Below, piece by piece: positions 14,753 to 22,618 of a stretch of 24,810 nucleotides of DNA. The stretch lies in contig JAHZHK010000037.1 of the NCBI GenBank assembly GCA_019420325.1, forward strand, positions 1 to 24,810. The letters are read 5' to 3'. Each line of letters opens with the position of its first letter. Positions within the stretch are counted from its first letter, which is position 1. Under the pieces are notes generated by a model. The model had not been told where the DNA came from. It saw only the letters and a list, made by a program, of their open reading frames with translations, and made no database searches. This DNA is from Coriobacteriaceae bacterium (lineage in GTDB: Bacteria > Actinomycetota > Coriobacteriia > Coriobacteriales > UMGS124). The position numbers and the translations under genes were made by a program.

Positions 14753-15226
14753 ATGCCCCGGGGTTCAAAGGACATAAAGGTGTGCTTTGCGGCTTCATCG
14801 GGCGGGCATCTTGAGCAGCTGCTTGCGCTCAAGCCCCTCATGGAGCGCTACGATAGCTTCATCCTGACCGAGAGGACGGCTTACGAGGTGAAACTGCCCG
14901 TGCGGGCGCGTTATGTGCGTCAGGTAAACCGCCATGAGGCAGGTTTCTTGCCGAGCATGCTTGTCAATGCCGTGACGTCGCTCAGGTATTGGATGGCGGA
15001 GCGCCCCGATGTGATCGTGTGCACGGGAGTGCTTGCCACCATACCTTTCTGTCTCATTGGCCATGCGTTTGGAGCCAAGCTCGTCTATATCGAGTCGTTT
15101 GCCAAAACCGACTCGCCGACCATGACGGGGAGGCTCCTGAGCAAGCGCGCTGACCGCTTCTACGTGCAGTGGGAGTCGATGCTGCCTGTATATCCGGGCG
15201 CTCGCTTCGTCGGCGGCGTTTATTAG
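14753..15226 (+). CDS. PssD/Cps14F-like glycosyltransferase subunit (Alg14-like)
   Basis: 157 residues. The N-terminal CFAASSGGHLEQLL (11-24) and the C-terminal DRFYVQWESMLPVYPGARFVGGVY are typical of the Alg14/PssD family. A central hydrophobic stretch (VIVCTGVLATIPFCLIGHAFGAKLVYIES) can anchor it to the membrane. In this family the protein recruits the catalytic partner and helps bind the lipid-linked acceptor. The partner is the next gene, PssE-like, starting 12 bases downstream. Together they would add the second sugar of the repeat unit. ATG 14753 has AGAGGGA upstream. Confidence 0.88.
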   Translation: MPRGSKDIKVCFAASSGGHLEQLLALKPLMERYDSFILTERTAYEVKLPVRARYVRQVNRHEAGFLPSMLVNAVTSLRYWMAERPDVIVCTGVLATIPFCLIGHAFGAKLVYIESFAKTDSPTMTGRLLSKRADRFYVQWESMLPVYPGARFVGGVY

Positions 15227-15237
15227 GGAGCATCGGC

Positions 15238-15729
15238 ATGATTTTCGTAACGGTTGGCTCTCAGAAGTTTCAGTTCGACAGGTTGATAAAGGCGGTTGAC
15301 GAGCTAGTGGCAAGCGGGGCGGTCGACGGCGGCGCATTTGCGCAGACAGGCGCATGCACCTATGTGCCTGCGCATATGGGCCATGAAGCGTTTCTGGACC
15401 GCGAGGCTTTTCGCGCGCGCATGGATGCATGCGACGTGGTGGTGACCCACGGCGGCACTGGCGCCATCATCGGTGCCGTGAAGGATGGCAAGAAGGTGAT
15501 AGCCGTGCCGAGGCGTGCCGAGTTCGGCGAGCACGTGGACGACCACCAGGCCGAGATTGTCAGGCAGTTTGGGGAGATGGGGCTCATCGAGCCCTGCATG
15601 GACCCGGCCGACCTGTCCGGGGCCTACACGCGGGTGCTTGCCAAGACTTACCTGCCCTACAAGAGCAGCACGGCACGGTTCTGCGCCGACCTGTCCGAGT
15701 ACATCGACGAAGTTGGAGGCGTGCGATGA
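15238..15729 (+). CDS. PssE/Cps14G-like glycosyltransferase subunit (Alg13-like)
   Basis: 163 residues of GT28 C-terminal type. The start MIFVTVGSQKFQFDRL matches the family, and the nucleotide-sugar site is VVVTHGGTGAIIGAVKDGKKVIAVPR (67-92) followed by EHVDDHQ (98-104). It is the catalytic half of the two-part enzyme with the PssD-like gene upstream. AGGGAG lies 8 bases before the ATG. The stop overlaps the next start (ATGA), so translation of the following gene is coupled. The sugar donor is not readable; known pairs often transfer galactose or glucuronate. Confidence 0.9.
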   Translation: MIFVTVGSQKFQFDRLIKAVDELVASGAVDGGAFAQTGACTYVPAHMGHEAFLDREAFRARMDACDVVVTHGGTGAIIGAVKDGKKVIAVPRRAEFGEHVDDHQAEIVRQFGEMGLIEPCMDPADLSGAYTRVLAKTYLPYKSSTARFCADLSEYIDEVGGVR

Positions 15730-16628
15730 ACACTATGGTGAAGAATGCGGTACTGTCACCCTTCAACGCGCTGTACGCGCTGTCGCCCGAGCTGTGCTTG
15801 CGGGCGTTGTTCCGCATCAAACAAGGTTACAAGCTGGAGCTTGAGAATCCCAAGACCTTCAGCGAGAAAATCCAGTGGATAAAGCTGTACGACCATAACG
15901 CGCTCATGCCGCGCTGTGCTGACAAGTATGAGGTTCGCGGTTACGTAGAGGAGCATGGTTGCGGCAAGTACCTGAATGAACTTCTGTGGCATGGCGACAA
16001 CCCGGAGGACATCCCCTTCGATGAGCTCCCCGAGCGCTGCGTGGTGAAGGTGACGCACGGCTCTACGTTCAACGTGATTGTGGACGGCAGCAAGCCGGTC
16101 AATCGCGACGAGATTGTCCGCAAGTGCCACAAGTGGCTGCGTGCCAAGTTTCTGCCCTGCTATGGTGAGTGGTTCTATGGGCGCAGTGGGGGCGTGAAGC
16201 CGAGCGTCATTGTCGAGAGGTTCATTGATTCTGGTGGTAAAGGCGGCCTCGACGACTACAAGGTGTTCGTAATGAACGGCAAGGCTGTGCTGACCCTGGT
16301 GTGTACGGGACGCACTGCGAACGCACACTACGAAGTGTGCTATGACAATGACTGGAACCTTATTGAGGGCGTAGACATGGGCGAGGAACGCTGGGAGAAG
16401 CCCGTGCCGCGTCCCGCGTGCCTTGAAGAGATGTTGCATGCGGCGGAGGTTCTAGCCAAACCGTTCAATCACGCTCGTGTCGATTTTTACATTGCGGGGG
16501 AGGGTGCTCCGAAGCTCATCTTCGGAGAAATCACCTTCACCTCGGGATCGGGCTTCGATCGGTTCCATCCGCGCGCATTCGACGAGTGGCTGGGCGAGAA
16601 GCTGGTGCTGCGAAAACCAAATACGTAG
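15726..16628 (+). CDS. TupA-like ATP-grasp protein, first of a tandem pair
   Basis: 300 residues. It has the TupA-like ATP-grasp pattern: NPKTFSEKIQWIKLYDHN (40-57), CADKYEVR, a lysine-rich VVKVTHGSTFNVIVDG, KCHKWLRAKF...YGEWFYG, then acidic metal-binding residues in the C-terminal GEITFTSGSGFDRF. Such proteins occur in polysaccharide clusters. TupA itself makes teichuronopeptide, an acidic peptide-polymer in the cell wall, but most relatives are uncharacterised. The ATG overlaps the PssE stop (ATGA). The next gene is a close paralogue, so a local duplication is likely. A role in adding an amino acid or similar ligand to the glycan is inference. Confidence 0.87.
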   Translation: MNTMVKNAVLSPFNALYALSPELCLRALFRIKQGYKLELENPKTFSEKIQWIKLYDHNALMPRCADKYEVRGYVEEHGCGKYLNELLWHGDNPEDIPFDELPERCVVKVTHGSTFNVIVDGSKPVNRDEIVRKCHKWLRAKFLPCYGEWFYGRSGGVKPSVIVERFIDSGGKGGLDDYKVFVMNGKAVLTLVCTGRTANAHYEVCYDNDWNLIEGVDMGEERWEKPVPRPACLEEMLHAAEVLAKPFNHARVDFYIAGEGAPKLIFGEITFTSGSGFDRFHPRAFDEWLGEKLVLRKPNT

Positions 16629-16661
16629 TCGTGCGAATTGCGGCGTAAGGAGCGTTTTCTA

Positions 16662-17558
16662 ATGAGTATGGACAACCTCAAGAAGAACGCGATCCTGACG
16701 CCGTTCAACCTGCTGTACCGCATGAGTCCTGAACTTACGCTCAAGATTCTATTTAGACTGAAAGTCGGTTATCCCTTGAACCTGGAACACCCGAGGACAT
16801 ACAACGAGAAGCTGCAGTGGATAAAGCTGCATGATCGCAACCCGCTGATGGTGCAGTGTTGCGATAAGTATGCCGTGCGCAAGTACGTGGAGTCAAAGGG
16901 TTGCGGCAAGTACCTCAACGACCTTCTGTGGCAGGGATTCGACCCGGCGGGCATTACCTTCGACGAGCTGCCCGAGCGTTACGTCGTGAAGGTGACCCAT
17001 GGCTCGACGTTCAACATCATCGTGGATGGCACGAAGCTCGTTGACCGCGAAGAGGTTGTGGCAAAGTGCCGAAAGTGGCTCAAGGCAAAGTTTCTGCCCT
17101 GCTACGGCGAATGGTTCTACGGGGTCGAGAGGCCCCGCGTGGTCGTGAAGAGGTATTTGGAGGGCGACAACGGCGAGGCGCTGTTCGACTACAAAATCTT
17201 TTGCTTCAACGGCGAACCGAAGATGATTTACGTGGACACCTGGCGTGATGGCGAACACCACATCAACGCATACGACACCGAGCTCAACCTTTTCGAGGGC
17301 GTCAAGCTTGGCTATCCCAATGATGAGGCGTGCGAGGTGAAGAAGCCCGAGGCTCTGGGGGAGATGCTCGAGGTGGCGAAGGCACTGTCGCAGGACTTCC
17401 ACCATGTCCGCGTCGACTTGTATTACACCCACGGGAAGATTGTGTTCGGCGAGCTTACGTTCACCAAGGGCGCGGGCTTCGGCAAGATTGACCCGGTTTT
17501 CTTCGACGAGAAGATGGGTGATTGGCTAAAGCTGCCCTGCGATGAGGTGGCGCGATGA
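16662..17558 (+). CDS. TupA-like ATP-grasp protein, second of a tandem pair
   Basis: 298 residues, colinear with the preceding gene over its whole length: LKKNAILTPFNLLYRMSPEL versus VKNAVLSPFNALYALSPEL at the start, and KCRKWLKAKFLPCYGEWFYG versus KCHKWLRAKFLPCYGEWFYG in the middle. The C-terminal half is more diverged (YKIFCFNGEPKMIYVDTWRDG), where ligand specificity may lie. ATG 16662 has AAGGAG 9 bases upstream; ATG 16668 is a close alternative. The stop overlaps the next gene start (ATGA). Paralogous pairs could act in sequence or as a heterodimer. Confidence 0.87.
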   Translation: MSMDNLKKNAILTPFNLLYRMSPELTLKILFRLKVGYPLNLEHPRTYNEKLQWIKLHDRNPLMVQCCDKYAVRKYVESKGCGKYLNDLLWQGFDPAGITFDELPERYVVKVTHGSTFNIIVDGTKLVDREEVVAKCRKWLKAKFLPCYGEWFYGVERPRVVVKRYLEGDNGEALFDYKIFCFNGEPKMIYVDTWRDGEHHINAYDTELNLFEGVKLGYPNDEACEVKKPEALGEMLEVAKALSQDFHHVRVDLYYTHGKIVFGELTFTKGAGFGKIDPVFFDEKMGDWLKLPCDEVAR

Positions 17559-18622
17559 GAAGTAGTGCATCTCCCCGTGTTTCGATGATTGGCCCGAGCC
17601 TCGAGTCTCGAGGCGGAATGGCGACAGTGGAAAGGCAGCTCATGGAGCGCCTTGCGGGCGCTGGCGTCCAGGCACGGTTTATATCAACGTATGATGACTG
17701 TGGCAAGGCCAAAAAGGCAGCTATTGCCCTCTCCTCGTATGCGAGGTTTTGTCGCGCGCTCAAGGACACGGACATCGTGCACGCCCACATGGCCTCGCGG
17801 GGCAGTTACGAGAGGAAAGCGCTCTTCCTGAGGAAGTCCATTTCGAAGGGAAACAGGACTGTCATCCATTTGCATGGTGGCGAGTTCGACATGTGGTTCG
17901 ACAACGAGCTTGGTGAGAAGAAGCGTGACGAGATAAGGGCGCTCTTCAATTCCGTCGATGCCGTTATTGTTCTCTCCGAGGAGTGGCAACAATGGCTCGT
18001 GGCGCGAGGTTTTGCCCCGAAAAGGCTCGTCGTGATGCACAACGCGGTGCCCGTGCCGGCGCAGCCGTGCTCCCCTTTCGCACATCAAGACATCCTCTTT
18101 TTGGGACGTCTTGATGTGCGAAAGAGCCCTGATGTGCTCCTGCGCTCATCAAAGAAGATGCTCGAACAGCATCCCGACGCGAAGCTGCTTTTCGGTGGCG
18201 ATGGATACCCGGAGCGCTATGAGGCGTTAGCCCGTGAGCTCGGCATTGTCGACCGTTGCGAGTTCTTGGGCTGGATTACCGGCGAGGACAAAGAGAGGCT
18301 CTTTGAGCGCGCGGGTATTTATTGCCTTCCGTCAAAAAACGAGGGCATGCCCATGAGCGTGCTCGAGGCTATGGCGCACGGCGTGCCGACGATTGCCACG
18401 CCCGTGGGCGGTGTGCCGCAGGTCATCGAGGACGGCGTCAACGGTTATCTGATGCCCGTCGATGACGAGGCGAGACTCTCGGAATTACTTTGCAACTTGA
18501 TGGATTCTCAGGATCTTCGCGCGAGTATCGGCTTCGCCGGCAGGGAAACCATTTCCGACCACTTCAACATCGAGCGAAACGTGGAAGAGCTGGTGCGGCT
18601 TTATGGGGAGCTGATGGACTAG
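17555..18622 (+). CDS. GT4-family glycosyltransferase
   Basis: 355 residues, GT-B fold. The N-terminal domain begins VSMIGPSLESRGGMATVERQL, typical of GT4 donors with a GG-M loop. The C-terminal domain has ILFLGRLDVRKSPDVLL, LLFGGDGYPERYEAL and the E-x7-E element in PSKNEGMPMSVLEAMAHGVPTIAT. It likely adds one sugar of the repeat unit in the cytoplasm. The start overlaps the upstream stop by four bases; the stop overlaps the next start (TAGTG). A perfect 17-bp inverted repeat lies inside the gene (18075-18124). Donor and acceptor cannot be predicted. Confidence 0.92.
   Translation: MRSSASPRVSMIGPSLESRGGMATVERQLMERLAGAGVQARFISTYDDCGKAKKAAIALSSYARFCRALKDTDIVHAHMASRGSYERKALFLRKSISKGNRTVIHLHGGEFDMWFDNELGEKKRDEIRALFNSVDAVIVLSEEWQQWLVARGFAPKRLVVMHNAVPVPAQPCSPFAHQDILFLGRLDVRKSPDVLLRSSKKMLEQHPDAKLLFGGDGYPERYEALARELGIVDRCEFLGWITGEDKERLFERAGIYCLPSKNEGMPMSVLEAMAHGVPTIATPVGGVPQVIEDGVNGYLMPVDDEARLSELLCNLMDSQDLRASIGFAGRETISDHFNIERNVEELVRLYGELMD
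18075..18124. repeat. Perfect 17-bp inverted repeat inside the GT4 gene
   Basis: CTTTCGCACATCAAGAC (18075-18091) and its exact reverse complement GTCTTGATGTGCGAAAG (18108-18124) are separated by 16 bases. The arms encode part of PFAHQD and LDVRK. Such a long perfect stem inside a reading frame is unusual, and in RNA it would be a strong hairpin. Confidence 0.75.
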
Positions 18623-19457
18623 TGACGTCATCCGCGACGGCTGGGAACGAGCACACGCCCAAGACGATTTATTACTGCTGGTTCGGGCGCGGGAAGCTCT
18701 CGGCGACCGCCGAGAAATGTCTTGCCTCGTGGGAGCGGTACGCACCTGGCTACCGCATCGTCCGGTGCGACGAGAGCGTTTTCGACGTCGAATCGCATCC
18801 CTGGACGAAGGCTGCCTATGAAGCGGGGAAATACGCCTATGTTGCGGATTATGTGCGATTCTGGGCCATCTACAACTTTGGCGGGGTTTATATGGACCTG
18901 GGAAGTGAGCTCGTGCGCGACATAACTCCGCTCTGCGAGAACTGTTCGCCGTTCTCGGCGATTGAAGAATTGTCGAGAACGGCGACCACGGGTTTGATTG
19001 TCGCTGCGCCGCGTCATAACCCCGTAATCGGCGATGCGCTCGCGGCATATGATTCCTTGCGTTTTTCTGATAATCCGGACTTTCTTCAGGCCCATACAGT
19101 GAACGAGATTTTTACCGGGGCTCTGGAGGAGCGTGGTTTCGTGCGCGAAGACGCAATGCAAAAGGTCGGCGAGTGGACCCTGCTCCCTTCGAGCGCGTTC
19201 AACCCCGTTTACGGTCTTGGGGGGTATCACGTAAAAAAGACACCTACAGCGTCCATCACTATTCTGGTAGCTGGGTGGAGCCAAAGTATCGAATCAAGAG
19301 AGACGTCGTTCGGAAGTGCTCGCCATTTCTCGGGCGGCGTCTGTCGCAGATTCTGGGACGGATTCTCATGGAGTTGAGTGACGGCGGCCCAGTGGAGGGC
19401 GCCAAAAGGATTCTCGGTGTCGTCCGAGAGAAGGTCACTAAGGGAAAGTTAGGGTAA
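18622..19457 (+). CDS. GT32-type glycosyltransferase, interrupted by a -1 frameshift
   Basis: The zero frame from GTG 18622 encodes TPKTIYYCWFGRGKLSATAEKCLASWERYAPGY and ADYVRFWAIYNFGGVYMDLGSEL, the pattern of bacterial GT32/DXD-sugar glycosyltransferases of capsule loci. After about residue 206 this frame loses similarity and stops at 19377. The -1 frame from 19239 supplies the expected C-terminus (DTYSVHHYSGSWVEPKYRIKRDVVRK) and stops at 19457; joined, the product has about 278 residues, normal for the family. The join falls exactly on A AAA AAG (19233-19239). One extra A would also restore the frame. Possible causes are programmed -1 frameshifting, a phase-variable A run, a genuine pseudogene, or a sequencing error. 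The start overlaps the GT4 stop. Confidence 0.8.
19233..19239 (+). other. Slippery heptamer A AAA AAG at the frameshift
   Basis: The zero-frame codons are GTA AAA AAG, which gives the classical A AAA AAG heptamer known from dnaX. Slippage by -1 would read AAA AAA GAC and enter the conserved frame. GGGGGG (19219-19224) upstream could act like an internal Shine-Dalgarno stimulator. A weak stem (CACC-CAGC with GCTG-GGTG) follows within a few bases, closer than usual. Confidence 0.55.
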
Positions 19458-19458
19458 C

Positions 19459-19989
19459 GTGGGCGTTTTCGCAAAGGACACATTCCACTACTTCGGCGAG
19501 CCCGGCATAAAGCTGGCCCGCCTTGTCGGCGATTTTGGGTACCGCTATGTCTTCTACCTGAGGATGTGCCAAGCGGGAGGGCTGTGCAAGCTCCTGTTTA
19601 CCCTCCCCAGGAAGCGCCTCTCCAGGAAGTGCGGACTCGAGATTTCACCGGTGACGCAGATTGGCGAGGGCTTCTACATCGGCCACCCCTACGGTATCAC
19701 CATCAATGTGGATGCCAAGCTGGGCCGTAACGTCAACATCCACAAAGGGTGCACCATCGGCCAAGAGAACCGCGGGAAGCGCAAGGGCGCCCCCACGATA
19801 GGAGACCGTGTGTACCTGGGCGTCAACTCGACGATTGCCGGGAACATCACGATTGGTGATGACGTGTTCATCGCCTCGAACGCATTCGTGAACCAGGATA
19901 TTCCCGACCACTCTATCGTGGTGGGCAACCCGTGCAAGGTTATTGAAAGGCAGGGCGCGACCGAGGGCTACGTAGTCAACCTGGTCTAG
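19459..19989 (+). CDS. Serine-acetyltransferase-like hexapeptide acyltransferase
   Basis: 176 residues with a left-handed beta-helix of hexapeptide repeats: IGEGFYIGHPYGITINVDAKLGRNVNIHKGCTIG, then IGDRVYLGVNSTIAGNITIGDDVFIASNAFVNQDIPDHSIVVGNPCKVI. The catalytic histidine is probably that in VNIHKGCTIG. The short N-terminal helical part resembles CysE-like proteins used in capsule loci. It probably O-acetylates a sugar of the polymer from acetyl-CoA. GTG start with AGGG close upstream, two bases after the GT32 -1-frame stop. That tight spacing suggests that the -1 frame upstream is, or recently was, translated. Confidence 0.9.
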   Translation: MGVFAKDTFHYFGEPGIKLARLVGDFGYRYVFYLRMCQAGGLCKLLFTLPRKRLSRKCGLEISPVTQIGEGFYIGHPYGITINVDAKLGRNVNIHKGCTIGQENRGKRKGAPTIGDRVYLGVNSTIAGNITIGDDVFIASNAFVNQDIPDHSIVVGNPCKVIERQGATEGYVVNLV

Positions 19990-20019
19990 CCCCGACGATA
20001 AGGATAGGCGGAACGCATT

Positions 20020-21108
20020 TTGAAACGCGTAGGTATTCTCACATTCTCGAACACCGTGAATTACGGCGCCTCGTTGCAGGCGTGCGCGCTTCGCAGGACC
20101 GTGGAGTCCCTGGGCTGTGACTGCGAGGTCCTCAACTACAGTAACAGGGAGCTCGACGACCGCGAGCTGGGGACGCGCTTCTCGCTAAGCCCGTCCGGCG
20201 CAGTCCGCTACTTCCTGCGGCATGGGTTCGAGCGCCGCAGGGTCGCCGCGTTCGCCCGCTTCGCCGAGGCTAACCTGAACCTCACGCGCAAACTCAATCG
20301 GGAGGCTCTCGTCGAAGAGGCCAAGACGCTCGACTGTGTCCTCATCGGCAGCGACCAGGTGTTCAACCCCCGTGTCAACGGGCACGACCCGGTTTTCTTG
20401 GGTGAGGGCGTCGTGGGCGTCGCCCGTGCTGCCTCGTACGCGGCCAGCCTGGGCGACGCGACGGCCGAGACAATCGCCGCATGCGACGCGGGCGCGGCGG
20501 AGAGGCTTGCTGCATTCACGGGCCTCTCGGTGAGGGAGCCCAGCTCCATGGAGGTGCTGCAGGGCATGGGTCTCGCGCCCGTCTTCATGCCGGATCCGAC
20601 TCTCCTGCTCTCTGATGACGATTGGGCGAGGTTTGCGTCGTGCGGTGGGCTTGCCTCTGTTCCCAAGGAATACGTGCTGCTCTACACGCTCAACTCTGAG
20701 CAGAAGCTGCTCGACAGGGCAAAGGACGTCGCGGGGCGGTTCGGCGTCCCTGTGGTCTGTTTGCATTACAACACCAAGGATTTCACCGGCGTAATCAACG
20801 TGAGGGACATCGGTCCCGACGCCTTTTTGGAGCTGGTGCGCAGGGCGGTGTTTGTGTGCACAGACTCCTTTCACGGTGCCTGTTTCTCGCTGAATTTCAA
20901 CAAACCGTTCGTCGTCAAGACGTCCGAGGCCGCCGTGCAGAGCAACGTCAGGATTACCGACCTTTTGGCGCGCTACGACGTCGAGGATTGCCTGTATACC
21001 GACGGCATGCCGACGACGCCCTCCGTCGATTACGGCGACGCGAACCAGACATTGGTGCGCGACCGAGCCGACGCCCGCTCGTTTATCGCCGAGTGCGTAG
21101 GGTTGTAG
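20020..21108 (+). CDS. Polysaccharide pyruvyl transferase family protein
   Basis: 362 residues. The start KRVGILTFSNTVNYGASLQACAL matches the CsaB/WcaK-like family, as do CVLIGSDQVFNPRVNG in the middle and VCTDSFHGACFSLNFNKPFV near the C-terminus, including the conserved SFHG. Members attach pyruvate ketals from phosphoenolpyruvate to sugars, although many cluster homologues are untested. The start is TTG 20020, since no ATG or GTG fits the family N-terminus; a purine-rich AGGCGG lies about 8 bases upstream. It often co-occurs with the F420-hydrogenase-beta-like protein found at the end of this window. Confidence 0.9.
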   Translation: MKRVGILTFSNTVNYGASLQACALRRTVESLGCDCEVLNYSNRELDDRELGTRFSLSPSGAVRYFLRHGFERRRVAAFARFAEANLNLTRKLNREALVEEAKTLDCVLIGSDQVFNPRVNGHDPVFLGEGVVGVARAASYAASLGDATAETIAACDAGAAERLAAFTGLSVREPSSMEVLQGMGLAPVFMPDPTLLLSDDDWARFASCGGLASVPKEYVLLYTLNSEQKLLDRAKDVAGRFGVPVVCLHYNTKDFTGVINVRDIGPDAFLELVRRAVFVCTDSFHGACFSLNFNKPFVVKTSEAAVQSNVRITDLLARYDVEDCLYTDGMPTTPSVDYGDANQTLVRDRADARSFIAECVGL

Positions 21109-21125
21109 GGGGCCGGTAACCCGCT

Positions 21126-22616
21126 ATGTTTGCCAAGAACACCTTCTGGAACCTGGTATACCAGCTGACCGCCGTCATTGCGGGCTTCCTGGTCCCCAGG
21201 GCCATCATCGGTGTGTACGGGTCGGAAGTGAACGGCCTGGTAACATCGCTTACCCAGTTCATCGGGTACTTTGCCCTCGTTGAGGCGGGAATATCGGGCG
21301 CGGCGACGTTCGCCCTGTACAAGCCACTTGCTAAAGGTGACTGGAAGGGTGTCAACGTGGTGGCATCCGCGTCGAGGGCCTTCTACCAGAAGTCGGGCGG
21401 CGTGTTCCTGGCCTTGCTGGTAGGGCTCTCGGTCGTCTACCCGGTCTTTGTCTCGGCGGGTGGGTTGTCGCCTTGGGAAATCGTTGCGCTGACCTTCCTT
21501 TTAGGCGCGAAGGTGGTCGTGGACTTCTTCTCGCTCTCGAAGTACCGGGTGTTCCTCACCGCTGACAAGAGGAACTGGCTCATCCAGTTCGCCTCGACCG
21601 TTTACACGCTGCTAAATACCGCGATTATCATCGCGTTCTCGCATCTGCGCGCGCCCGTCGTTGTCGTCTACGCGCTTGCTCTCGCAGCCGTATTCGCGCG
21701 AAGCGCCATCCTGGCCGTATACACGCGGCGGCACTACCCGGAGCTCGACTGCAAGGCGGATTACGGGGACTACAGGCTGCCGCAGCGTTGGGACGCTCTG
21801 TTTCTGCAGATTCTGGGCGCGGTGCAGTCGGGTACGCCTGTCATCCTGGCCACCGTGCTGTGCGGGAACATGAGCGACGTCAGTGTCCTGGCGGTGTACC
21901 TTCTGATCTCGAACGGTCTGCAGATGATCCCCAATGTGCTGGGCACGGGGTTGCAGTCCGTGTTCGGACGGCAGATTGCGAACGGCGACTACAGGGCACT
22001 ACAAGCCTCGTACAGGCCCTACAGGGCGCTGGTCTACTCGGTGTCGGCGGTCGCCTGCGGGTGCGCCTTCTCGCTGATTCTGCCTTTTGTTGACCTGTAC
22101 GCGGGGGATTTCAGCGACGCGGACTACCACAAATCGCTGCTCGGCTTCCTCGTGGTGCTCAACGTGTTCCTGTATCACGGAAAGTCCTCCCAGGGGCTTC
22201 TCGTCATCGCTGCGGGGATGTACCACGAGACCAGGTGGCAGACCTGCATGCAGGCGCTGATCATCGTCGTGCTGGGCATCCCGCTGACGATGGGGTTCGG
22301 CGTCGCGGGCACCATCGCCGCCTCCTGCCTGTCGAACGCGTATCGCGTGGTGGACCTTCTGCTGTTCGAACCGGTCAGGATCTCCAAGGACACGGTCTCG
22401 AGTTCCTTCGCGGCTTTCGGGTTGTACGCACTGCAGACTGTGTTTATCGCGCTGCCCGGGTATTTCCTCGCGGGCTTTGCCTGCACCTGGGCCCTTTGGG
22501 TCGCGGTCGCCCTGGTTCTGGTTCTGTGGGGCGTTGCCGTCGTGTGCCTGACGCTCGCACTGCTCGACAAGGGCAGCTTCCACTCAATTATCAAACGCCT
22601 CGTAAGGAACAGATAG
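21126..22616 (+). CDS. Wzx-type polysaccharide flippase (MVF/MATE-like)
   Basis: 496 residues with about 12-14 membrane helices. The N-terminus NTFWNLVYQLTAVIAGFLVPRAIIGVYGSEVNGLVTSLTQFIGYFALVEAGISGAA is characteristic of oligosaccharide flippases, which move undecaprenyl-PP repeat units to the outer face of the membrane. It is followed three bases later by the polymerase gene, so the pair forms the export and polymerisation step of a Wzx/Wzy pathway. ATG 21126 has a GGGGGCCGG upstream at moderate distance. wzx is only the functional name; homology is too loose to give a family symbol. Confidence 0.9.
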   Translation: MFAKNTFWNLVYQLTAVIAGFLVPRAIIGVYGSEVNGLVTSLTQFIGYFALVEAGISGAATFALYKPLAKGDWKGVNVVASASRAFYQKSGGVFLALLVGLSVVYPVFVSAGGLSPWEIVALTFLLGAKVVVDFFSLSKYRVFLTADKRNWLIQFASTVYTLLNTAIIIAFSHLRAPVVVVYALALAAVFARSAILAVYTRRHYPELDCKADYGDYRLPQRWDALFLQILGAVQSGTPVILATVLCGNMSDVSVLAVYLLISNGLQMIPNVLGTGLQSVFGRQIANGDYRALQASYRPYRALVYSVSAVACGCAFSLILPFVDLYAGDFSDADYHKSLLGFLVVLNVFLYHGKSSQGLLVIAAGMYHETRWQTCMQALIIVVLGIPLTMGFGVAGTIAASCLSNAYRVVDLLLFEPVRISKDTVSSSFAAFGLYALQTVFIALPGYFLAGFACTWALWVAVALVLVLWGVAVVCLTLALLDKGSFHSIIKRLVRNR

Positions 22617-22618
22617 CC

